DNA of 64,000 nucleotides, taken from Clostridium pascui. GTDB taxonomy: Bacteria > Bacillota > Clostridia > Clostridiales > Clostridiaceae. This document shows positions 57,500 through 64,000 of the stretch, one piece after another; positions within the stretch are counted from its first letter, which is position 1; each line of letters opens with the position of its first letter. The stretch is from contig NZ_JAFBDB010000007.1 of NCBI RefSeq assembly GCF_016908015.1, forward strand, positions 118,347 to 182,346, in the 5' to 3' direction. A program made the position numbers and the translations under genes. The notes beneath the pieces were generated by a model. The model was not told where the DNA came from. It made no database searches and saw only the letters and a list, made by a program, of their open reading frames with translations.

Positions 57500-59041
57500 A
57501 TGACTGAAGATAATTTACAAAATAAAGATATCCCTAAATATCCTGAGGCCTATTGGATGGAGTCTACAAAGTTCCCATCCTTCTCAAATTACTCTGATAA
57601 TATGAAAGTAGATGTGGTTATAGTCGGTGGAGGAATTACTGGTATCACACTCGCTTATTTACTTAAGAAAGAAGGTTTAAAAGTTGTAATTTTAGAATCC
57701 AGTAAAATATTGAGTGCAACTACTGGCCATACTACAGCTAAAATAACTGCACAACATGAATTAATATATGATGAATTTTTAAATGAAATAGGACATGAAA
57801 AGACTAAGCTTTACTATGAGTCTAACATGGAGGCATTAAACTTTATAAAAAGCACTATAAAGGAAAAAAATATCGACTGTGATTTCATTGAACAAGATGC
57901 TTACATATACACTCAATCTGAAGATTATGTGCAAAAAATATTAAATGAATCAAAGGCTTATGAAAACTTAGGCATACCTGGGGAATACTTGAATAGTATA
58001 CCTATACCATTAGATATAAAAGCTGCATTAGTTATGAAAAATCAAGCTCAATTTCATCCACTTAAATATTTAAATAGTCTTGTAAATTCTATCAATGAAG
58101 ATGGTAATATTATTTATGAAAATACTCAAGCAATAGATATTGAAAAATCTCCGGAACTTAAAGTTATAACAAAAGCTGGCCATAAAATAATCTGTGACAA
58201 TGTAGTTATTTGTACCCACTATCCTTTTTATGATGGAATGGGATTATATTTTTCAAGAATGTATCCACTTCGATCTTACGTATTGGGAGCTATAACTGAA
58301 AGGCCTTATCCTGGCGGTATGTATATAAACGCTGAAAATCCTGGACGTTCTCTTAGATATACACCTTTTAATGGAGAAAACTTAGTTATAATTGGAGGGG
58401 AAAGTCATAAAACTGGCCAAAGTGATATTCCCACATCTGGTCGATACGAAGCTTTAAGACTCTTTGGTGACGAACTATTTAAAATAAAAAGTATACCTTA
58501 TAGGTGGTCTACTCAAGACCTAGTAACCTTAGATAATATACCTTACATAGGACATATTACTGATAGCAACCCAAACATATATGTTGCTACTGGATATAAA
58601 CAATGGGGCATGACAAGTGGAACCCTAGCTGCTTTAATTATAAAGGATTCTATTTTGGAGAAAGAAAACCCTTATTCTAATCTCTATACACCTTCTAGGT
58701 TTAATGCTGATCCTAGTGTGAAAAACTTTATTTCAATGAATACAGACGTAGCTAAAGAGCTTATAAAAGGAAAAGTAACAGCTAACAATAGAAAACCTGA
58801 TGATTTAAAGAATGATGAGGGCTCAGTTGTGTTCATAAATGGTAAAAGAGCTGGTGCTTATAGAGATAAACAAGGAGAACTTCATATTTTTGATACTACC
58901 TGTACCCATATGGGATGTGAAGTTCAATGGAACGATGCAGAAAGAACATGGGATTGCCCATGCCATGGTTCAAGATTTTCTATAAATGGGGAGGTAGTTG
59001 AAGGGCCTGCTCAAAAACCATTAAAAAAAATTGAGGAGTAA
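57500..59041 (+). CDS. FAD-dependent oxidoreductase with C-terminal Rieske domain
   Basis: A 513-residue fusion. Residues about 35-380 are a DAO/glycine-oxidase-type FAD domain (dinucleotide site VVIVGGGITG at 39-48, with HTTAKITAQHELIYDEF after it). Residues about 425-513 are a Rieske [2Fe-2S] domain with ligands C468/H470 (CTHMGC) and C486/H489 (CPCHGSRF), and C473/C488 as the disulfide pair. The ATG at 57500 with CAGGAGG is preferred over TTG at 57476. Such proteins are widespread in anaerobes and bacilli, but the amine or other substrate is unknown. Monocistronic; a shared terminator separates it from the convergent chemoreceptor. Confidence 0.9.
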   Translation: MTEDNLQNKDIPKYPEAYWMESTKFPSFSNYSDNMKVDVVIVGGGITGITLAYLLKKEGLKVVILESSKILSATTGHTTAKITAQHELIYDEFLNEIGHEKTKLYYESNMEALNFIKSTIKEKNIDCDFIEQDAYIYTQSEDYVQKILNESKAYENLGIPGEYLNSIPIPLDIKAALVMKNQAQFHPLKYLNSLVNSINEDGNIIYENTQAIDIEKSPELKVITKAGHKIICDNVVICTHYPFYDGMGLYFSRMYPLRSYVLGAITERPYPGGMYINAENPGRSLRYTPFNGENLVIIGGESHKTGQSDIPTSGRYEALRLFGDELFKIKSIPYRWSTQDLVTLDNIPYIGHITDSNPNIYVATGYKQWGMTSGTLAALIIKDSILEKENPYSNLYTPSRFNADPSVKNFISMNTDVAKELIKGKVTANNRKPDDLKNDEGSVVFINGKRAGAYRDKQGELHIFDTTCTHMGCEVQWNDAERTWDCPCHGSRFSINGEVVEGPAQKPLKKIEE

Positions 59042-59054
59042 TCCTCAATTTTTT
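59025..59054. terminator. Bidirectional terminator
   Basis: AAAAAATTGAGGA / TCCTCAATTTTTT, 13-bp stem with a 4-nt loop, overlapping the end of both convergent genes (59041 and 59053). Confidence 0.9.
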
Positions 59055-60813
59055 AGCTAGTTTTAAATCTTTCAATATTACTATAAATATCTTCAGATAT
59101 TTTATTTAAATCTTCTGCCATGTATGCTAAATTGTTAACTACCTTATTTTGCTCTTCTATGGTTGCTACAACTTCTTCAGTTGAAGCAGATAGTTCTTCG
59201 GAAATACTTGATACAGATTCCGTCTTTTCTAGTACCATTTCCTTTTTCCCTAAAGCACTTTCAATTTCACTATTTATATCTTCCATAGCAGGCATTATTT
59301 CATTTATTTCTTTAAGGATAGATTCAAAGGATGTCATAGAACCTCTTATTATTCCAACTTGGTTTTCAATCTTTAATGTAGCTGAATTAGCTGTAGTTGC
59401 TACATTATTAAAATCTTTAGTCATATTGTTTGTTATTCCAATTATATTATTTGAAGACTCCAAACTTTGCTGAGCTAGTTTTCTTATTTCATCTGCAACA
59501 ACAGCAAATCCTCTTCCTGCCTCTCCTGCTCTTGCAGCTTCAATGGATGCATTTAATGCTAAAAGATTTGTCTGTTGAACTACTTCATCTATTACCTCTA
59601 CTATCAAATTAATTTTTCCCATGTTTCCTTCAAATTCGTTTATTTTATTTATCACGTCATTAAATAAATTTTTTATCTCTTCAATAGATAACAGTAATTC
59701 TTGAAGATTTTCAGAATTTGTATCTGCTGAATATTTTATTTCTCTCCCACTTACAGCCATTCTAGAAAACTTTTGACCTATAATATCTAAATTTGATGTT
59801 AATCCTTCAACGAGCTTTAAGACATCTGAAAGCTGATTAGATTGATCCGTTGAACCTTTTGCGATTTCGGACATAACTTCCTCTATATCTTTACTTGAGT
59901 GATTTATATCTGAAGAAGATGCTGCAAGTGCTGTTGAGGAATCATTTAATGTATTTAAGGCGGCTTTTACCTTGCCTATTAAAGCTTCCATTTGAACTGT
60001 CATTTCATTAAATACACTGCTTACATATCCTATTTCATCCTTTTTATTATAAGTAGATCTAACTCTTAAGTCTCCATGTGATAACTCCTTCATACTTGCT
60101 ATTATTCCTTCTAATGGGAATATCTTTTTTCCTACAATATATATTAAGCAAATGCTAACTAAAACGCTAAATATTATAATAAGTGCTATTATTTCAATTA
60201 ATAATTTATTTGCTCCTTTATAAAAATCTTCTTCATAACATCCTACATTTACATACCAGTCCCAATTTTTGTAATACTTAACTACATTTACCTTTGGCTT
60301 TGCCTCAGTTTCTCCAGGGTTTTGCCATATAAAATGTATAACTCCATTATTAGTAGGATTACTTCCTTCCCTTATTATTTCTTTTGCAACATATGTTCCT
60401 CCTGCATCCTTATAATCCATAATACTATCTCCCTCTTTAGCAGGATGCATAACTTCTAAGCCTGTACTATCTATAGCATACATATAAGCCTTAATATTTT
60501 CTAAATCAATGGAAGATTTGACTTCTCTAGACTTACCGTCTTGTGATTTTGGATTTAAAAATATTTGTCTAAACATTTCTTGAGCTTCTTGTCTTGTATA
60601 TTTCCCTTTTTGCACTTCTTTTTCAAGGCCTTCCATGGTTTCTATTCCAATATTGACCTTGTTTTGTAATGATCTAATTCCTAAATCAGTTAATTGTTTC
60701 TTTGCTGAAGAATAACTAATAAATCCTATAATACTCATAGCCGTAACTACAATTACAGAAATTATAATAAAAGAAATATACATGGATTTTCTTAATCCAC
60801 TTTTCTTATTCAT
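59053..60813 (-). CDS. Methyl-accepting chemotaxis protein with Cache domain
   Basis: A complete 586-residue chemoreceptor: TM1 (about 12-32) and an extracellular single-Cache-type domain (about 35-205, with [20 protein letters not shown] and [20 protein letters not shown]). TM2 is at about 208-230, HAMP at about 232-285, and a long signalling helix pair carries the highly conserved hairpin tip [20 protein letters not shown], then [23 protein letters not shown] at 60813 follows AAGGAGGAATTTACC. No che genes are nearby. The Cache type suggests small organic-acid or amino-acid ligands, not determinable here. Confidence 0.94.
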   Translation of the reverse strand: MNKKSGLRKSMYISFIIISVIVVTAMSIIGFISYSSAKKQLTDLGIRSLQNKVNIGIETMEGLEKEVQKGKYTRQEAQEMFRQIFLNPKSQDGKSREVKSSIDLENIKAYMYAIDSTGLEVMHPAKEGDSIMDYKDAGGTYVAKEIIREGSNPTNNGVIHFIWQNPGETEAKPKVNVVKYYKNWDWYVNVGCYEEDFYKGANKLLIEIIALIIIFSVLVSICLIYIVGKKIFPLEGIIASMKELSHGDLRVRSTYNKKDEIGYVSSVFNEMTVQMEALIGKVKAALNTLNDSSTALAASSSDINHSSKDIEEVMSEIAKGSTDQSNQLSDVLKLVEGLTSNLDIIGQKFSRMAVSGREIKYSADTNSENLQELLLSIEEIKNLFNDVINKINEFEGNMGKINLIVEVIDEVVQQTNLLALNASIEAARAGEAGRGFAVVADEIRKLAQQSLESSNNIIGITNNMTKDFNNVATTANSATLKIENQVGIIRGSMTSFESILKEINEIMPAMEDINSEIESALGKKEMVLEKTESVSSISEELSASTEEVVATIEEQNKVVNNLAYMAEDLNKISEDIYSNIERFKTS

Positions 60814-60985
60814 GGTAAATTCCTCCTTATATTGTAAAACAATAGGTGATTTCTAGATGACTCATCTAAATTTACCATATTATGCGCCAAATTCCAACAT
60901 ATTTTATGTTAATTCTTTACTAAATTTACTATTATCATAACTTATTATTTGTTACACTTGGCATATTTTTAGTTTATATATAAAA

Positions 60986-61013
60986 AAGAAGCTTGCATTT
61001 GCAAACTCCTTTT
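60986..61013 (-). terminator. Terminator of the histidine kinase gene
   Basis: GGAGTTTGC / GCAAGCTTC near-perfect stem with TTTTTT following on the minus strand. Confidence 0.7.
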
Positions 61014-61014
61014 A

Positions 61015-61836
61015 TTACCAATATATATCCGAAAATTCTATATTCATTTTTTCTATGATAGACTTATTTTCTATGTTATCAAAATTCAGTGTAGTACATG
61101 CAACTTCATTAATTTCTGTTATAGGGATACTTATAATTATTTCAGTACCTTGTCCTACTTCACTTATTAATTTTATTTTTCCCTGTTGAAGCTCTACAAG
61201 TGACTTTACCAAGGCTAATCCCATACCGTTTCCTTCACATTTCCTTGTAAACAAATTGTCGACCTGAGTAAAGTTTTCAAAAACTATTTCATGTTTTTCT
61301 TTTGGAATCCCTACTCCATCATCTTTTACACTTATATTTATATAATCTTTATTATCATGATATAAACTTATACTTATATTACCATTATTATTACCATACT
61401 TAATTGAATTTGATATTAAATTTAGCATTATTCTTTCCATGAGATTATTATCTATATTTACATACTCCTCTTCTATATCTGTATCAAATATTATACTTAT
61501 TCCTCTTTTCTCAAGATAAGGCACTACTGACATAACTATATTTTCTACTACTTCAACTATATTAAGATAAGCTATCTTAGGTCTTAAAGAGCCTTCATTT
61601 ATTTTAGTAACATCAATTATATTATTAGTTAATTTAATAAGTCTATAACAGTTTTGTTTAATTATTTTATTATATTCCCTTATCTTCTGTAGGTTTTCTT
61701 CATTAATAAAATATTCCTCAGCCTGACTGACACTATATATTAGATTTATAGGAGTCTTAAGTTCGTGAGAGATGTTCGCTAAAAATTCTAGCATGGATTT
61801 ATCTTTTTCTATTCTATTTAAGCTTATATTCCCCAT
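61015..61836 (-). CDS. Sensor histidine kinase core without a sensor domain
   Basis: 273 residues: only a HisKA dimerisation/phosphoacceptor region (FLANISHELKTPINLIYSVS, H at about residue 24) and a HATPase_c domain with N box ERIMLNLISNSIKYGNNNGN, G1 VKDDGVGIP and G2 GNGMGLALVKSLVELQQG. There is no membrane or PAS domain. The ATG at 61836 is directly preceded by AAAAGGAG, too close for an ideal ribosome site, and an in-frame stop lies 9 bases upstream, so translation start is uncertain. The MASE3-type membrane protein 158 bases upstream on the same strand is probably its sensor partner; elsewhere such parts are fused. No response regulator is in view. Confidence 0.88.
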   Translation of the reverse strand: MGNISLNRIEKDKSMLEFLANISHELKTPINLIYSVSQAEEYFINEENLQKIREYNKIIKQNCYRLIKLTNNIIDVTKINEGSLRPKIAYLNIVEVVENIVMSVVPYLEKRGISIIFDTDIEEEYVNIDNNLMERIMLNLISNSIKYGNNNGNISISLYHDNKDYINISVKDDGVGIPKEKHEIVFENFTQVDNLFTRKCEGNGMGLALVKSLVELQQGKIKLISEVGQGTEIIISIPITEINEVACTTLNFDNIENKSIIEKMNIEFSDIYW

Positions 61837-61994
61837 CTCCTTTTATCCATAATTTTTATAGAAATATAATAACACATTCCGTTGATATTTTCTATATTAT
61901 GGGATATAAGTAAAAAAATATTACAATTCGTACACAATCTATTAACAAATAATAATTATTAATTGTAATTTTGAAAAATAAACTTAGAAAGTTT

Positions 61995-62810
61995 TTAAAT
62001 TCTCTCTGTTTCCTTAAGTCTCTTTCCATTATCCGTAATTTTATGAATATTCTTACCCAAAGTTTCTTTTATAATTGCAGTATATAAAATATAAAAGGAT
62101 ATAAATTTAAGTACATGTCCAGTTCCATTAATAATTCCATACACATCTTTATATATAGTAAATGCCAATTCTGATCCTATTGAAAATATAATAAAATAGC
62201 TATAAGATTTATCAGATAAAAAATTTATATTATACTCATCATAAGATATAAACAAACATACTCCCAAAATTACAATTATTATATACTCACTTATCATCTT
62301 AAAGGGTGTTAGTCCATATCCTTCTATAAAACAGTCAGGAAATATATGAAACTTAAATATACTTAAAATAATTAATACTGCAATAATTGCGTAAGAAATA
62401 AAAGTCTTTAAAATATTAATTCTTTTTTTAATATAACTAAATGACACTAATATAGAAATTGATTCTAAATATCTTACAGCTATCCATAATTGAGTAGGTA
62501 TATTTGCTGTACTACCTATATCTATTATATTCATACCTCTATAAGATAAAGTGTGCAATAATTCAATGCAAGCTACGAATCCATAAGTTATTCCCAAAAA
62601 TATAAAATAATCACTTTTATGACTTTTACTCATATTAAGTGTTATAATCATAATACTAAAACTTACAATTATAATAAGCAGTTCACAAATTGTATGAAAC
62701 ATCAGATATTTGAATGAACTTATATACATAGCTATTATAAAAAAAACTCCAAAAATTATATGAATGATATAATTATTTATATTATCTTTAAAGAAACTTA
62801 TATATTTCAT
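61995..62810 (-). CDS. MASE3-type membrane sensor protein
   Basis: A 271-residue membrane protein with about eight TM helices and a short charged tail (NIHKITDNGKRLKETERI). It resembles the MASE3 membrane-associated sensor domain normally found at the N terminus of histidine kinases or GGDEF proteins (FLGITYGFVACIELLHTLSY, PTQLWIAVRYLESISILVSF). Here the open frame ends right after the coiled start of the linker, and the kinase core begins 158 bases later. The ATG at 62810 with AAAGGAGGCAGTT is preferred over an in-frame ATG at 62846. Stand-alone function or a broken sensor kinase are both possible. Confidence 0.82.
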   Translation of the reverse strand: MKYISFFKDNINNYIIHIIFGVFFIIAMYISSFKYLMFHTICELLIIIVSFSIMIITLNMSKSHKSDYFIFLGITYGFVACIELLHTLSYRGMNIIDIGSTANIPTQLWIAVRYLESISILVSFSYIKKRINILKTFISYAIIAVLIILSIFKFHIFPDCFIEGYGLTPFKMISEYIIIVILGVCLFISYDEYNINFLSDKSYSYFIIFSIGSELAFTIYKDVYGIINGTGHVLKFISFYILYTAIIKETLGKNIHKITDNGKRLKETERI

Positions 62811-63133
62811 AACTGCCTCCTTTATTAAGAAATATTCATTCTCCATTATATCATATATTTTACATAAAAATATCCATTTTTGCTACAATATTTAATAAAA
62901 TATAAACTTCTACTTAACTTGTTTACTTTTATAAGAATTTAAAGCCATAAATTAATATATGTTTTACAATTTAAAAATAGTCTGTTTATAAAAAAGGCAT
63001 AAATTAATAATTTTATAAACTCTCTAAACTTGTATAAAATATATTAATGCAACTATAATATATAAATGTTACAATATGCTTTATAAGTTAATATATTATG
63101 AATAGAGATTTAATATAAAGGAGGTGTGTTAAT

Positions 63134-63772
63134 TTGGAGGATAAAGATAACTTTTATACATTTGGAGAAGAATTAGCTAATGCCATAACACATGGATTAG
63201 GTGTACTTCTATCTGTAGCAGCTTTAGTACTTTTGATTGTATTTGCAACTCTTTATAAGGATCCTTGGCATGTTGTAAGTTACACTATATTTGGAGTTTG
63301 TATGATTATACTTTATCTTGGCTCTACACTTTATCATAGTATTCCAAATAAAAAAGTTAAGAGAATATTTAGGATTTTTGATCACTGTTCTATTTTCTTG
63401 CTTATTGCTGGTACCTATACTCCCTTTACTCTTACTATACTTCGAGGACCATTAGGATGGAGTATATTTGGGATTGTATGGGGACTTGCTATTATAGGAA
63501 TTATCCTAAAATCCTTTTGGGTTGAGAAATATGAATTATTATCTACCTCGGCTTATGTAGGTATGGGATGGATCATAATATTTGCTATAAAAAGATTGAT
63601 TATACTTCTTCCATCCACTGGTTTATTTCTTTTAGTAGCTGGTGGAGTTCTTTATACCTTAGGTGCAGTTTTATTTATGTTCGATAAAATACCGTATAAC
63701 CATGCAATCTGGCACCTATTTGTACTTGCCGGCACTACTTGCCACTTCTTTTGTGTTCTGTTATACCTTTAG
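63134..63772 (+). CDS. Hemolysin III family (PAQR-type) membrane protein
   Basis: A 212-residue seven-TM protein of the hemolysin III/YqfA/PAQR family. The conserved residues are visible: early ITHGLG, GSTLYHS, FDHCSIFLLIAGTYTPF and late NHAIWHLFVLAGTTCHF (metal-site His). The TTG start at 63134 follows GGAGGTGTGTTAA. The name is historical; in most bacteria no haemolytic activity is implied and a role in membrane lipid homeostasis has been suggested. Terminator at 63775-63838. Confidence 0.92.
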   Translation: MEDKDNFYTFGEELANAITHGLGVLLSVAALVLLIVFATLYKDPWHVVSYTIFGVCMIILYLGSTLYHSIPNKKVKRIFRIFDHCSIFLLIAGTYTPFTLTILRGPLGWSIFGIVWGLAIIGIILKSFWVEKYELLSTSAYVGMGWIIIFAIKRLIILLPSTGLFLLVAGGVLYTLGAVLFMFDKIPYNHAIWHLFVLAGTTCHFFCVLLYL

Positions 63773-63774
63773 AA

Positions 63775-63838
63775 ATATTACGACGGTTTTTAATGTTAAA
63801 TCTTCCGTTAGCAGTTCACATTAAAAACGTCGTAATAT
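63775..63838 (+). terminator. Terminator of the hemolysin III gene
   Basis: A long stem: ATATTACGACG ... CGTCGTAATAT plus inner GTTTTTAATGT/ACATTAAAAAC, followed by CCTTTT. Confidence 0.8.
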
Positions 63839-63852
63839 CCTTTTAATACGAA

Positions 63853-63903
63853 AAAGCACAGCAAGTTAATTAATATTTGCATTAATTTAACTCGTTGTGC
63901 TTT
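63853..63903 (-). terminator. Terminator of tRNA-Asn transcript
   Basis: AAAGCACA ... TGTGCTTT with an inner AGTTAAT/ATTAACT-type stem, about 20 bases after the tRNA 3' end on its strand. Confidence 0.75.
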
Positions 63904-63923
63904 AATTATTCAAAAAATAAAAA

Positions 63924-63998
<75 letters not shown>

Positions 63999-64000
63999 AT

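Noticed and set aside
61837..61994. Eight-codon frame overlapping the kinase start (ATG at about 61851) as a leader peptide
   Set aside because: No ribosome site and no regulatory structure; probably chance.
63134..63772. Hemolysin III gene as a virulence toxin
   Set aside because: The family is widespread PAQR-type membrane proteins in non-pathogens; the name alone does not support toxicity.

Overview
The window reads as chromosomal DNA of an anaerobic, endospore-forming Clostridium (sensu stricto type). The evidence is very AT-rich intergenic DNA, strong GGAGG ribosome sites with frequent GTG and TTG starts, two spore-germinant-receptor gene sets, spore-surface-type Cys-rich proteins, a YtaF sporulation protein, a CO-dehydrogenase-family enzyme and CoA-ester ammonia-lyases of amino-acid fermentation. 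The species cannot be named from the sequence. I see no prophage, insertion sequence or CRISPR array.

Layout. 1-19.4 kb is almost entirely minus-strand: the start of a chemoreceptor, two SNF2/SWIM helicase paralogues flanking an SPL-like radical-SAM gene, a TtcA-like tRNA thiolase, a 14-TM drug transporter, a heterodimeric ABC exporter under a MarR repressor with visible operators, a T-box-controlled tryptophan transporter (trpP), methionine aminopeptidase and a YczE-type membrane protein. This block is dotted with a REP-like motif (AACCGTCCC / GGGACGGTT), mostly sitting on or near gene 3' ends. From 19.7 to 25.6 kb come ytaF, a second YczE paralogue, a PH-domain gene, hutP, and a TrpXYZ-type ABC transporter preceded by a long leader with 17 UAG triplets, a consensus promoter and an intrinsic terminator. 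This looks like a HutP-controlled attenuator.

25.7-42.6 kb is spore biology: an M15 peptidase, three related spore-surface proteins (CsxC-like by memory) and a DUF4489-type protein. A plus-strand germinant receptor set follows in the order B-B-B-C-A, with sigma-G-like promoters and a long Asn/Asp-rich tail on the A subunit. A convergent minus-strand receptor operon has the usual order A-B-C plus a WG-repeat gene. 42.8-51.2 kb holds two ABC-F ATPases, a near-identical tandem duplication of two hotdog-fold ammonia-lyase genes, a MATE exporter and a nitroreductase whose only sensible start codon is AUA.

51.3-64 kb holds a CooS-family protein in which a C-cluster cysteine ligand is replaced by glutamate (a CODH/HCP hybrid-type active site), a galactose-type mglBAC transporter, a FAD-Rieske oxidoreductase, a chemoreceptor, a histidine kinase next to a separate MASE3-type membrane sensor, a hemolysin-III-family protein and tRNA-Asn.

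The most notable items are the HutP/UAG-array leader, the Glu-substituted CooS, two families of dispersed palindromic repeats that overlap gene ends, the paired SNF2-radical-SAM cluster, and the B-B-B-C-A germination locus.
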